Shown here: in pieces, positions 19,430 through 27,575 of the stretch
How the letters are laid out: every line of letters begins with the position of its first letter
How positions within the stretch are numbered: the first letter of the stretch is position 1
Source of the DNA: Chitinophaga parva
Lineage (GTDB): Bacteria; Bacteroidota; Bacteroidia; Chitinophagales; Chitinophagaceae
Assembly: GCF_003071345.1 (NCBI RefSeq)
Contig: NZ_QCYK01000001.1
Location: 1,674,001 to 1,738,000, forward strand
Length of the DNA: 64,000 nucleotides
Reading direction: 5' to 3'
Position numbers and translations under genes: made by a program
Notes under the pieces: model-generated
What the model was told of the DNA's origin: nothing
Databases searched by the model: none
What the model saw: only the letters and a program-made list of their open reading frames with translations

Positions 19430-21319
19430 CTATTTCACACCCGTGATCTTCACTTCTGTGCGGCGGTTCAGGGCCTTGCCTTCTTCTGTGCTGTTATCCG
19501 CAATGGGCTTGGTTTCCCCATAGCCCCTGGCTTGCAGGCGGCTGGCGGCAATACCTTTTTGTTGCAGGTAGTCCACCACCGCTTTGGCGCGGTTTTCAGA
19601 CAGCAGCAGGTTGTCCTTGTCGCTGCCCACATCATCCGTATGCCCGCTGATCTCTATCTGCAGGCTGGGATTGTCCTGCAGCAGTTTTACCAGGCGGTCC
19701 AGCTCCGGCAGGGAGCCGGGTTCCAGGGTGTAAGCCTTGTTGGCAAAGAAGATATTGTGCAGCACCGTTACGGCATTGGTCTCTATGGGCTGCAGGGGAA
19801 TGTTCCGGGTGCTGGGCGTATCTGCTTTTGCATCATGCAGGGAGAAGTTGCCGGAGTAGAACAGGTAGCCTTGTTTATGCACGTTGAAAGCGTAATTTTT
19901 CCCTACGGGCAATGGTACCAGGTAGTTACCATCCGCATCGCTTTTTACACTGGCCGTCACCAGGCCTGTTTGCAGGTCTATCAGGTCCAGCGTAGCCTGC
20001 AGGTGGGCGTTGGTCTTCACATCATACACAAAACCTTTTACGTACAGGGTCTGCAAAGGCCTTGCCTCCGGGTACAGTTCAAAACTGTAAATATCCAGCG
20101 CACCGTGGCTGTCATAACGGTCAGAGGCAAAGAAAGCCGTTTTACCATCTGCGGCTACGAAGAGGCTTGCATCTTCATCAATGGTGTTGATGGGATAGCC
20201 CAGGTTCACGGGCTTGCCCCAGCTGCCGTCTGCCTGGCGGCGGGCATAAAAGATGTCCATGCCGCCATAGCCGGGATGCCCGTTGCTGGCGAAGAACAGC
20301 GTTTGGTTATCTGCATGGATGAAGGGGGTGGTTTCATCGTGCGGGGTGTTGATGTTGCTATCCAGCCGCTGTGGCGTGCCCCAGCTGCCGTCTGCCTGGC
20401 GTTGCGACATGAAGATATCATAGCCGGCATCCTGGGTTACGCGCGTAAAATAAAGCGTGTTATTGTCAGGGGAGAGGCAGGGCTGGGAGTCCCAGCCACG
20501 GCCGTTTACAGGGGCTCCCAGGTTTTCCGGGGCGCTCCATCCGCCATCTTTATTGCGGGTGCTGAAATACAGGTCGCAACTGCCTTTCCCGTTTGGAAAA
20601 TCACAGCCGGTGTATACCAGCATGCTGCCATCCTGCGAGATGTTCTGCGCCCCTTCATTAAACTCCGTATTGATAGGTGCGCCCATATCTTTTGCAGGTG
20701 CCCAGCTGTGGGATACGCTGTCCCACTGGGAGATATAAAAATCTTCATTGCGCCCGTTCACCCGGCGGGTGAATACCAGCGTTTTGCCATCAATGGTTAC
20801 AGAAGGAAAGTACTCGGGGTCTTTGGAGTTGATATTGGTGCCCAGGTTATGTGGCTGGAAAGGCACGTTGGTGGCAGATTGTACGGCAAATTCAAAATTG
20901 GCCTTCAATGATTTTGCCAGTGGGCTGGGATGTGTGGCAGCATATTGATCTACAATGGCCAGTGCTTCGGCAAACTTACCGGTGCCCCCCAGGGCGCGCG
21001 CATAGGGCAGCATTACCGGGCCCAGGCCGTTAGGGTCCAGGTTTTTCAGCTTTTCAAATGCCTTGATAGCATTGGGATAATCTTTAAGCTCGGAGTAGGT
21101 GAGGCCCATCTGCCCGTAAGCATCGGCAAAGTTGGGCTCCGTTTTCAGGGCGTCCTCCAGGTATTTGAGCGCCTGCGTTGCCTGGTAATTGCGCATGGCA
21201 TCAATGGCCTGGTCAAAGCTGGCTTTCGCCTTCTTTTTAGCCGTTTCATAGGTAACCACCTGCGCATGCAGTGTAGCGGTAAAGGCCAGTAGCAAGGAAA
21301 GCAGAACGGGCTTTTTCAT
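19430..21319 (-). CDS. TPR / PD40 propeller / CRD / OmpA protein, PorE-like
   Basis: A 629-residue periplasmic or outer-membrane-associated protein. After a signal peptide ending LHAQ come TPR helices (about 25-120), WD40-like PD40 beta-propeller repeats (about 150-400; FPSVTIDGKTLVFTRR, PCLSPDNNTLYFTR, TTPFIHADNQTLFFAS), a carboxypeptidase-regulatory-like beta-sandwich (about 420-500) and an OmpA peptidoglycan-binding domain (about 515-629; ISGHTDDVGSDKDNLLLS). This order is that of the T9SS protein PorE (PG1058), but Bacteroidota have many paralogs of the same design, so orthology is not proven. I use the ATG at 21319 because it opens the signal peptide. There is no lipobox cysteine. The 5' side abuts a heptad inverted repeat. 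Confidence 0.85.
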   Translation of the reverse strand: MKKPVLLSLLLAFTATLHAQVVTYETAKKKAKASFDQAIDAMRNYQATQALKYLEDALKTEPNFADAYGQMGLTYSELKDYPNAIKAFEKLKNLDPNGLGPVMLPYARALGGTGKFAEALAIVDQYAATHPSPLAKSLKANFEFAVQSATNVPFQPHNLGTNINSKDPEYFPSVTIDGKTLVFTRRVNGRNEDFYISQWDSVSHSWAPAKDMGAPINTEFNEGAQNISQDGSMLVYTGCDFPNGKGSCDLYFSTRNKDGGWSAPENLGAPVNGRGWDSQPCLSPDNNTLYFTRVTQDAGYDIFMSQRQADGSWGTPQRLDSNINTPHDETTPFIHADNQTLFFASNGHPGYGGMDIFYARRQADGSWGKPVNLGYPINTIDEDASLFVAADGKTAFFASDRYDSHGALDIYSFELYPEARPLQTLYVKGFVYDVKTNAHLQATLDLIDLQTGLVTASVKSDADGNYLVPLPVGKNYAFNVHKQGYLFYSGNFSLHDAKADTPSTRNIPLQPIETNAVTVLHNIFFANKAYTLEPGSLPELDRLVKLLQDNPSLQIEISGHTDDVGSDKDNLLLSENRAKAVVDYLQQKGIAASRLQARGYGETKPIADNSTEEGKALNRRTEVKITGVK

Positions 21320-21326
21320 AGAGAAA

Positions 21327-21460
21327 TTTGTATTAGGTAGTATGTAGCAGGTGCCAGGTATTGATCCCCGGGATATTAACGTTCCCAAATATGCATTTAA
21401 TATTTTGGAATCACGTTTATCGGTCGCCTTTTACTTGCTGCTTACTACCTGATACAAAAA
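21327..21460. repeat. Inverted heptad-repeat element filling the queE / PorE-like spacer
   Basis: Left arm 21327-21360 contains AGGTAGT-ATGTAGC-AGGTGCC-AGGTA in 7-bp register. Right arm 21431-21460 is its approximate complement (TTTGTATCAGGTAGTA in reverse). The right arm begins 2 nt from the queE stop, and the left arm ends 7 nt from the next start codon. Confidence 0.7.
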
Positions 21461-21462
21461 AA

Positions 21463-22068
21463 TCAGGGCACGTTGATGTACTTATGTGTTTGCAGGGACA
21501 ATTGCCACTGCGGGTGGGCTTTGATGTAGTCTACAATGAGGGGAGTCATGGCATCTGCCTTGCTCCATTCCGGCTGCAGGTACAGCTTGCAATGGGGGCC
21601 GGCCAGTGCGGCGTGTTCTTCCGCCCAGGCAAAATCAGATTTATTGAAAACAACCACTTTCAGTTCATGGGCCGCCACGCTCACCTCGGGCAGGGGTGCC
21701 TTGAATTTCTTGGGAGAGAGCGTGATCCAGTCCCAATGCCCGCTGAGCGGGGAGGAGCCGGATGTTTCCATGTGGGTGCGGAAACCGGCAGCATGCAGGG
21801 CGTCGCACAGGGCGTCCAGGTTATGGAGCAGCGGTTCCCCGCCTGTGATCACGGCCAGCCGGCCCGGGTGGGCAGCGGCTTTGGCCACGATAGCATCGAT
21901 CGCAATGCGCGGATGTTTGCTTTCGTCCCAGCTTTCTTTCACATCACACCAGTGGCAGCCTACGTCACAGCCACCCAGGCGCACAAAGTAAGCCGCCTGT
22001 CCCTGGTACATGCCTTCCCCCTGCAGCGTATAAAAATCTTCCATCACCGGGAGTGCAAGCGTCGTCAT
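21463..22068 (-). CDS. queE: 7-carboxy-7-deazaguanine synthase
   Basis: A radical SAM enzyme that converts 6-carboxytetrahydropterin to CDG in queuosine precursor synthesis. The 201-residue protein begins with the family signature FYTLQGEGMYQG and has the iron-sulfur motif C34-x3-C38-x2-C41 (CDVGCHWC). TGGEPLLHN is the SAM-binding GGE motif, and SPKKFKAPLP is near the C-terminal third. It lies between heptad repeat elements, downstream of folD on the same strand. The pathway's last enzyme, tgt, is 13 kb away. Confidence 0.95.
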   Translation of the reverse strand: MTTLALPVMEDFYTLQGEGMYQGQAAYFVRLGGCDVGCHWCDVKESWDESKHPRIAIDAIVAKAAAHPGRLAVITGGEPLLHNLDALCDALHAAGFRTHMETSGSSPLSGHWDWITLSPKKFKAPLPEVSVAAHELKVVVFNKSDFAWAEEHAALAGPHCKLYLQPEWSKADAMTPLIVDYIKAHPQWQLSLQTHKYINVP

Positions 22069-22082
22069 AATGTATAATTTTT

Positions 22083-22164
22083 CGTGCAGCGTGCAGCGTA
22101 CAATGACCGCGCATCTTCAGGTACAGCCCTTGCCGGTACGTTGTACGCTGTACGTTGTACAATT
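22083..22164. repeat. Inverted heptad-repeat element, GTACAAC type (folD / queE)
   Basis: The right arm at 22134-22164 holds GTACGTT-GTACGCT-GTACGTT-GTACAAT. The left arm at 22083-22103 holds CGTGCAG-CGTGCAG-CGTACAA. The arms are complementary and separated by about 30 nt. One end touches the folD stop, the other lies 14 nt from the queE start. Confidence 0.8.
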
Positions 22165-23052
22165 TTAATTCAATTTCACCTTCTCCCCCTGCGATGCATA
22201 GTAAGTGTTCTTCAGCAGGGCTGCGATGGTCATGGGACCTACGCCGCCGGGCACCGGGGTGATGAAGCTGGCCTTTTCCTTAACAGCAGCAAAGTCCACG
22301 TCACCTACCAGGCGGCTGCCGCTCTTTTTGGTAGCATCGGGAATGCGGTTGATGCCCACGTCAATGATCACGGCACCTTCTTTTACCATGTCTGCAGTTA
22401 CAAAGTTGGGACGGCCAATGGCGGCTACTATGATATCTGCCTGCAGGCAAAGTTCTTTTAAATTGTGGGTGTGGGAGTGGCAGATGGTCACCGTGCAGTT
22501 ACCGGGATAAGCATTGCGGCTCAGCAGCACGCTCATGGGCGTACCTACAATATGGCTGCGACCTATCACCACGGCATGTTTGCCTTTGGTGGGGATCTGG
22601 TAATACTCCAGCAGCAGCATAATGCCATATGGTGTAGCGGGAATGTAAGTAGGCAGGCCGCTTACCATTTTGCCCACGTTCATGGGATGGAAACCGTCCA
22701 CATCTTTACCCGGGTCAATGGTATTGATCACCAGTTCTTCGCTGATGTGTTTGGGCAGGGGCAGCTGCACCAGGATGCCGTCAACATCAGGATTTTCGTT
22801 CAATGCGATGATCTGGTCCAGCAGGTGTTTTTCGGAGATCTGTGCGTCAAAGCGCAGCAGGGTGGAGTTGTAGCCGATCTCAGCGCAGGATTTAACCTTG
22901 GAGGCTACATAAGTTTCACTGGCGGGATTATCGCCTACCAGGATAGCTGCGAGATGGGGAACCTTTTTGCCCAGGGCTTTTAATTCCAATACTTTCTCTG
23001 CCAGCTGCGTTTTTATCGTCTCTGAAACGAGTTTACCATCTATAATTTGCAT
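22165..23052 (-). CDS. folD: Methylenetetrahydrofolate dehydrogenase / cyclohydrolase
   Basis: A bifunctional cytoplasmic enzyme that interconverts methylene-, methenyl- and formyl-tetrahydrofolate. The 295-residue protein shows the FolD blocks: SETYVASKVKSCAEIG with the catalytic lysine, DGILVQLPLPKH, DVDGFHPMNVGK, VIGRSHIVGTPMS for NADP binding and TPVPGGVGPMTIA at the C-terminal end. I choose ATG at 23052 because homologs begin MQIIDGK-like and the -7 box TACCTTTG ends 3 nt before it. The longer open frame upstream runs into the pckA terminator. Confidence 0.96.
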   Translation of the reverse strand: MQIIDGKLVSETIKTQLAEKVLELKALGKKVPHLAAILVGDNPASETYVASKVKSCAEIGYNSTLLRFDAQISEKHLLDQIIALNENPDVDGILVQLPLPKHISEELVINTIDPGKDVDGFHPMNVGKMVSGLPTYIPATPYGIMLLLEYYQIPTKGKHAVVIGRSHIVGTPMSVLLSRNAYPGNCTVTICHSHTHNLKELCLQADIIVAAIGRPNFVTADMVKEGAVIIDVGINRIPDATKKSGSRLVGDVDFAAVKEKASFITPVPGGVGPMTIAALLKNTYYASQGEKVKLN

Positions 23053-23055
23053 GCG

Positions 23056-23063
23056 CAAAGGTA
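23056..23063 (-). promoter_or_regulatory. -7 box abutting folD start
   Basis: TACCTTTG on the minus strand, 3 nt before the ATG. It decides the start codon and predicts a leaderless or near-leaderless transcript. Confidence 0.55.
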
Positions 23064-23076
23064 CCATTTTTCCCAT

Positions 23077-23106
23077 AAAAAATCCGCCCCCAAAAGAGGG
23101 CGGAAG
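23077..23106 (-). terminator. Terminator of pckA
   Basis: On the minus strand, TCCGCCCTC and GGGGGCGGA pair over 9 bp (one G-U) with a short TTTT loop, followed by TTTTTTAT. Confidence 0.88.
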
Positions 23107-23159
23107 CTTTTCGTGGAACAAAATAACCTTTGATAAATGGAACCTATAAAGGACAAACG

Positions 23160-24761
23160 TTATATCCGGGGCGCGGCAGCCAGGATCTCCGGCGGCGTCA
23201 GCGCGGCGTATTTTTCAAAATTTTCGTTGAACAGTTGGGCCAGGGCCTGTGCCTGCCGGTCGTAGGCGGCTTGGTCTGCCCAGGTGTTGCGTGGGTCCAG
23301 CAGCGTTTCCGGTACGCCGGGGCAGGCTTCCGGCATGTTAAAGCCAAAGCGCGGATCTTCCTTGTAGGCAATGCCGTCCAGCTGGCCGGCCAGGGCTGCA
23401 GTGATCATGGCGCGGGTGTAAGCCAGTTTCATGCGGGTGCCTTGTCCGTAAGCACCACCGGTCCAGCCGGTGTTTACCAGCCATACGTTCACTTTTTGTT
23501 TGCGCATGCGCTCACCCAGCATTTCCGCATAACGGGCGGGGTGCAGCGGCAGGAAAGGGGCGCCAAAGCAGGCACTGAAGGTGGCTTTCGGCTCCTTTAC
23601 CCCGGCCTCTGTGCCCGCCACGCGGGCGGTGTAGCCGGAAATGAACTGGTACATGGCCTGTTCCACGCTCAGTTTGGAGATAGGAGGCAGCACGCCGTAA
23701 GCATCGCAGGTGAGGAAGAAAATATGCTTGGGCTGGTTGCCGATGGAAGGCTCCAGGGTGTTATCAATAAAATGCAGGGGATAGGATACGCGGGTGTTTT
23801 CGGTGATGCTCTTATCTTCGAAATTCACGCGGCAGGTGCCGGCGTGGCACACTACGTTTTCCAGCAAGGCCCCATCGCGGATGGCCTGGAAGATCTGTGG
23901 CTCTTTTTCAGCGCTGAGGTCAATGGTCTTGGCGTAGCAGCCCCCTTCAAAATTGAAGACGCTGTTGCTGGTCCAGCCATGTTCATCATCGCCAATGAGC
24001 TTACGCTCCGGATCCGCGCTCAGCGTGGTTTTACCGGTGCCGCTCAGGCCAAAGAAAATAGCGGTGTGGCCATCCTTCCCCTGGTTGGCAGAGCAGTGCA
24101 TGCTCAGCACATTTCTTTCCTGGGGCAGTATGTAATTGAGGATGGTGAAAATGCCCTTTTTGATTTCCCCGGTATAGGCGGTGCCACCTATCAGGATCAT
24201 TTTTCTGGTGAAACTCACCATGGCAAAGTTAGACTGGCGCGTGCCGTCCGTTGCGGGATCGGCCAGGAAGCCGGGGGCCTGTATCACGGTCCAGTCGGGG
24301 TAACTGTACTCCAGTTCTTCTTCCGTGGGGCGGAGGAACATGTTGTAGGCGAACAGGTTGGCCCAGGGGTGTTCCGTGATCACTTTGATGTTGATCCGGT
24401 GCTCCGGTGCGGCGCAGGCATAACAATCGCGCATCCATACTTCTTTCCCGGAAAAATACCGGGCCATCCTCCGTTCCATGTGGTCAAACACCGCCGGTGT
24501 AATGGGAATGTTGAAATCATTCCAGTGCACGGTGTCGGCAGTGCGTGCGTCTTTGACAATGAATTTGTCTTTGGGGGAACGGCCGGTAAATGCTCCGGTG
24601 TTGATCATGAGGGCGCCGGAATCGGCCAGTACGCCCTGTTTACGGGCAAGTGTCTGCGCAATTAGCTCTTCAGGAGGCAGTTGATAGTAGAGTTGCGTTA
24701 CATTCTCTATGCCCAGCTCCTGCAAGTCCATGGTTGGGTTCTTTATACTTCCAAGCTGCAT
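23160..24761 (-). CDS. pckA: Phosphoenolpyruvate carboxykinase (ATP)
   Basis: Interconverts oxaloacetate and PEP with ATP/ADP, linking the TCA cycle and gluconeogenesis or anaplerosis. The 533-residue protein has the ATP-type signature: N-terminal GAFTGRSPKDKFIV, IGGTAYTGEIKKG, the kinase-1a P-loop GLSGTGKTTLS at 238-247, and the metal and adenine motifs GDDEHGW and FEGGCYAKTIDL. FISGYTARVAGTE also matches. I take the ATG at 24761; an internal Met at codon 11 is an alternative. A well-formed promoter with both boxes lies upstream and a terminator downstream, so it is a single-gene unit. Confidence 0.97.
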   Translation of the reverse strand: MQLGSIKNPTMDLQELGIENVTQLYYQLPPEELIAQTLARKQGVLADSGALMINTGAFTGRSPKDKFIVKDARTADTVHWNDFNIPITPAVFDHMERRMARYFSGKEVWMRDCYACAAPEHRINIKVITEHPWANLFAYNMFLRPTEEELEYSYPDWTVIQAPGFLADPATDGTRQSNFAMVSFTRKMILIGGTAYTGEIKKGIFTILNYILPQERNVLSMHCSANQGKDGHTAIFFGLSGTGKTTLSADPERKLIGDDEHGWTSNSVFNFEGGCYAKTIDLSAEKEPQIFQAIRDGALLENVVCHAGTCRVNFEDKSITENTRVSYPLHFIDNTLEPSIGNQPKHIFFLTCDAYGVLPPISKLSVEQAMYQFISGYTARVAGTEAGVKEPKATFSACFGAPFLPLHPARYAEMLGERMRKQKVNVWLVNTGWTGGAYGQGTRMKLAYTRAMITAALAGQLDGIAYKEDPRFGFNMPEACPGVPETLLDPRNTWADQAAYDRQAQALAQLFNENFEKYAALTPPEILAAAPRI

Positions 24762-24787
24762 AAAGAAAGATTGTTTTGGTGTAAGGG

Positions 24788-24817
24788 CAAATCTAGTGGA
24801 TTTTTAATTCTGTCAAA
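24788..24817 (-). promoter_or_regulatory. Full Bacteroidota promoter for pckA
   Basis: Read on the minus strand: TTTG, an 18-bp spacer, then TAGATTTG. This is the best two-box match to the Bacteroidota consensus in the window and gives a leader of about 20 nt. Confidence 0.75.
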
Positions 24818-24904
24818 TTATTTGGGTGTTAATCCAATAAAAAATATGATTTTTGACTCTTTTAAGCTTTTAAATTTGAAAATATTCAATTTAGATCGGT
24901 TGCG

Positions 24905-24933
24905 GTGCTAAATTCATCTAAATATTTTAGCAC
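24905..24933. other. Hairpin upstream of pepP
   Basis: GTGCTAAA and TTTAGCAC form an 8-bp stem around a 13-nt AT-rich loop, about 65 nt before the pepP start. It could be an operator or a structured leader. The rest of the pckA-pepP spacer is AT-rich and shows nothing else. Confidence 0.4.
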
Positions 24934-24999
24934 TTTGCCCGTTTCGCTGATTTGTACTAGGTTTGGCGTCCGCCAGATCACTTTCAAAAAACGCATTCA

Positions 25000-26292
25000 A
25001 TGAAACATTTGCCGCTGGACCCACAGTTGTTTATTAAGAATCGTCAGCGCTTTGTGGCTAAAATGTTGCCGCAGTCCATCGCTATTTTCAACTCAAATGA
25101 TGAGCTGCCTACCAACGGGGACGCACTCTTCCCCTTTAAGCAGAACTCAGACCTGTACTGGCTTACCGGCATCCAGCAGGAAGATACCATGCTCGTCCTC
25201 TTCCCAGACAACCCCGATCCCAAGTACCGCGAGGTGCTGGTGCTGGTGCGCCCGGTGGAATTGAAAGAAAAATGGGATGGCCGTCGCCTGCGTAAAAATG
25301 AAGCCACCGCTATCTCCGGCATCCAGACCATCATCTGGCTGGATATGCTCGATGGCCTGTTGCAGCCATGGATCCACGAGGCCGTAAACATTTACCTGAA
25401 CAGCAATGAGAACAACCGCCGCCATAACCGCGTGCCCGTGCGGGACGACCGCTACGCCGTGGAGCTGAAGGCAAAATTCCCCCTGCACAATTACCTGCGC
25501 GCCGCTGCCATCCTGAAGGTGCTGCGCGCGGTGAAAACACCGGAAGAAATTGTGGTGATGCAGCAGGCCATGGACATTACAGAAAAGGCTTTCCGCCGTG
25601 TGGCGCAATTTATCCGCCCCGGCGTGTGGGAGCACGAAATACAGGCAGAGATCCTGCACGAGTTCCTGCGCAACCGCTCTGCCGGTGAGGCTTACGGCTC
25701 CATCCTGGCCAGCGGCGACCGTGCCCGTACCCTGCACTATGTATCCAACAACGAGCAGTGCCTGGACGGGGAACTGATCCTCATGGACTTTGGCGCGGAA
25801 TACGGTGGGTACAATGCAGACCTGACCCGCACCGTGCCGGTAAATGGCAAGTTCTCCCCCCGCCAGCGTGCCGTGTACGACGCCTGCCTGCACATCCATA
25901 ACTTCTGCAAATCCTTCCTGCGCCCCGGTATCAAGATCGCTGAATACCATGAGCAGGTGGGCATTGAAGCCGGTAAGCAGTTTGTAAAACTGGGCCTGCT
26001 GAAGCAAAGCGACATTGACAACCAGGACCCGGAAAACCCGGCCTACCGCAAATACCTGTACCACGGCATTTCCCATCACCTGGGTGTGGATGTGCATGAC
26101 CTGGCCCCATCTTTCTACCAGCCCCTGGAAGAAGGCGCTGTGCTCACCGTGGAACCGGGCATTTACATTGAAGAAGAACAGATGGGCATCCGCATTGAGA
26201 ACAATATCTGGATCAAGGCGTCCGGCAATGTGGACCTGATGAAGAATATACCCATCACCGCCGATGAGATTGAAGCGGCGATGAAGCATTAA
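25000..26292 (+). CDS. Xaa-Pro aminopeptidase P family protein
   Basis: A metallopeptidase of 430 residues that removes N-terminal residues before proline. The N-terminal creatinase-like domain (about 1-170) contains FNSNDELPTNGD and FKQNSDLYWLTGI. The pita-bread catalytic domain has the metal ligands expected for this family: MDFGAEYGGYNADLTRTVP (two Asp), HGISHHLGVDVHD (His), TVEPGIYIE (Glu) and GIRIENN (Glu). The product looks cytoplasmic, with no signal peptide. The start ATG follows an AT-rich region without a Shine-Dalgarno site. A terminator follows. Confidence 0.94.
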   Translation: MKHLPLDPQLFIKNRQRFVAKMLPQSIAIFNSNDELPTNGDALFPFKQNSDLYWLTGIQQEDTMLVLFPDNPDPKYREVLVLVRPVELKEKWDGRRLRKNEATAISGIQTIIWLDMLDGLLQPWIHEAVNIYLNSNENNRRHNRVPVRDDRYAVELKAKFPLHNYLRAAAILKVLRAVKTPEEIVVMQQAMDITEKAFRRVAQFIRPGVWEHEIQAEILHEFLRNRSAGEAYGSILASGDRARTLHYVSNNEQCLDGELILMDFGAEYGGYNADLTRTVPVNGKFSPRQRAVYDACLHIHNFCKSFLRPGIKIAEYHEQVGIEAGKQFVKLGLLKQSDIDNQDPENPAYRKYLYHGISHHLGVDVHDLAPSFYQPLEEGAVLTVEPGIYIEEEQMGIRIENNIWIKASGNVDLMKNIPITADEIEAAMKH

Positions 26293-26319
26293 ATACTTTT
26301 CCTTGCGGGAAAAATGAAA

Positions 26320-26354
26320 ATGGCGAAAGGCGTAAGGTCTTTCGCTATTTTTTT
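26320..26354 (+). terminator. Terminator after the aminopeptidase gene
   Basis: GGCGAAAG and CTTTCGCT form an 8-bp stem (one G-U) with a 9-nt loop, followed by ATTTTTTT. Confidence 0.8.
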
Positions 26355-26426
26355 GGCGGCCTTGGATTATATTAACAAAATTTCCATCTTACATTCAATT
26401 CGCTCTCATGGGGCGATGCAGCACTT

Positions 26427-27188
26427 ATGAAGCAAATTCCCAACATCCTTACTTTAGGAAATCTTTTTTGCGGCGCCCTGGCGATCATTTTCATCCTCAA
26501 CGCCCCGCAATACATAGCGCAATTCAATGACGTGGACTTTGGCGTTACCGCACCGGAACCCGTGTACTGGGCCTCCGCCATGCTGGTGCTGGCCGCGGTA
26601 TTTGATTTCCTGGATGGCCTGGCCGCCCGCGCCCTGGGCGTACAAAGCCCCATGGGTAAGGAGCTGGACAGCCTGGCAGATGTGGTGAGCTTTGGGCTGG
26701 TGCCGGGCATGATCCTTTTCCGCATGCTGCGCATTGCCTACATGCAAACGGAAGAAGTGTACAGCATGAACTACGTGCTGCTGGCACCTGCTTTACTGGT
26801 TCCGTGTTTTGCGGCATACCGCCTTGCAAAGTTCAACCTGGATACCCGGCAAACGGAGCACTTCATTGGTGTGCCCACACCCGCAGTAGGCCTGCTGGTG
26901 GCCAGTTTCCCGCTGATCATGCTTTTTAACCCGTATAACCTCGGGCATTATTTCCTGAACTACTGGCTGCTTTACGCGATCATTGCGGTGCTGTGTTACC
27001 TGATGGTGGCAGAGATCCCCATGCTCAGTTTCAAATTCAAGGGCCTGAAGGACAAGAACAACCTGCCCCGCATTATTTTAGTGGTGGGCACTGCTGCCTC
27101 CATACCCTTGCTGGGCTTTGCTTCCGTGCCTTTTGCTTTTGTGCTGTACGTGATCCTCTCGCTGGTATTCAAACCGAAATCAATTTAA
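26427..27188 (+). CDS. pssA: CDP-diacylglycerol-serine O-phosphatidyltransferase
   Basis: Makes phosphatidylserine, the precursor of phosphatidylethanolamine, in the inner membrane. The 253-residue protein has about eight hydrophobic helices and the CDP-alcohol phosphotransferase signature DG-x2-AR-x8-G-x3-D-x3-D, seen as FLDGLAARALGV followed by GKELDSLADVVSFG (about residues 55-90). The N-terminal PNILTLGNLFCGALAI is typical of PssA rather than PgsA. purS follows after 53 bp with its own -7 box. Confidence 0.93.
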   Translation: MKQIPNILTLGNLFCGALAIIFILNAPQYIAQFNDVDFGVTAPEPVYWASAMLVLAAVFDFLDGLAARALGVQSPMGKELDSLADVVSFGLVPGMILFRMLRIAYMQTEEVYSMNYVLLAPALLVPCFAAYRLAKFNLDTRQTEHFIGVPTPAVGLLVASFPLIMLFNPYNLGHYFLNYWLLYAIIAVLCYLMVAEIPMLSFKFKGLKDKNNLPRIILVVGTAASIPLLGFASVPFAFVLYVILSLVFKPKSI

Positions 27189-27215
27189 GAACCGGACAAT
27201 TCAACCATTTTTTGT

Positions 27216-27223
27216 AGGTTTGC
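27216..27223 (+). promoter_or_regulatory. -7 box of purS
   Basis: TAGGTTTG matches TAnnTTTG, 18 nt before the purS ATG. No convincing -33 box is seen. Confidence 0.45.
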
Positions 27224-27241
27224 GTCAAATTTTTACAGATC

Positions 27242-27487
27242 ATGACATTTACTGCACATATCAATGTGATGCCGCTGAAGGAACTGCTGGACCCCCAGGG
27301 AAAAGCTGTAATGGGAGGACTGAAAAACCTGGGCATCAGCCAGGTGCATGATGTGAGGATAGGCAAACATATCACTTTGCAGATTGAAGCCGCTTCTGCT
27401 GAAGAAGCCAAAACACTGGCCGAAACCGCTTGCCAGAAACTGCTCGCCAACCAGGTGATGGAGTCATTCGAAGTAAGCATCGCATAA
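27242..27487 (+). CDS. purS: FGAM synthetase small subunit PurS
   Basis: A small (81 aa) cytoplasmic subunit of formylglycinamidine ribonucleotide synthetase, which in PurSQL systems bridges the glutaminase PurQ and the synthetase PurL. The sequence shows the family pattern: VMPLKELLDPQGKAVMGGLKNLG, then VHDVRIGKHITLQI and a final helix with ACQKLLANQVMESFEV. purQ and purL are not nearby, so the gene is detached from its partners here. A nested hairpin separates it from rsmI. Confidence 0.93.
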   Translation: MTFTAHINVMPLKELLDPQGKAVMGGLKNLGISQVHDVRIGKHITLQIEAASAEEAKTLAETACQKLLANQVMESFEVSIA

Positions 27488-27500
27488 TATTTCGAAACGT

Positions 27501-27560
27501 ATTTAAATGGTTAAAGGTAAGTCCCACCCCGCGTGGGAGGCGCCTTTAACCATTCACTTT
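27501..27560. repeat. Nested inverted repeat between purS and rsmI
   Basis: The outer arms AATGGTTAAAGG (27506-27517) and CCTTTAACCATT (27543-27554) are perfect complements. An inner stem TCCCAC / GTGGGA with a CCCGC loop sits inside. AAATGGT-TAAAGGT-AAG shows 7-bp spacing. There is no T-run right after the inner stem, so it is not a standard terminator. Confidence 0.75.
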
Positions 27561-27575
27561 TTAAAATCTTCCCGG

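Noticed and set aside
23130..24665. 511-codon open frame antisense to pckA
   Set aside because: pckA on the minus strand is unambiguous, with promoter, P-loop and terminator. The plus-strand frame has no recognisable motif.
27189..27241. Purine riboswitch or PurR site before purS
   Set aside because: The spacer is only 53 bp and holds little beyond the -7 box.
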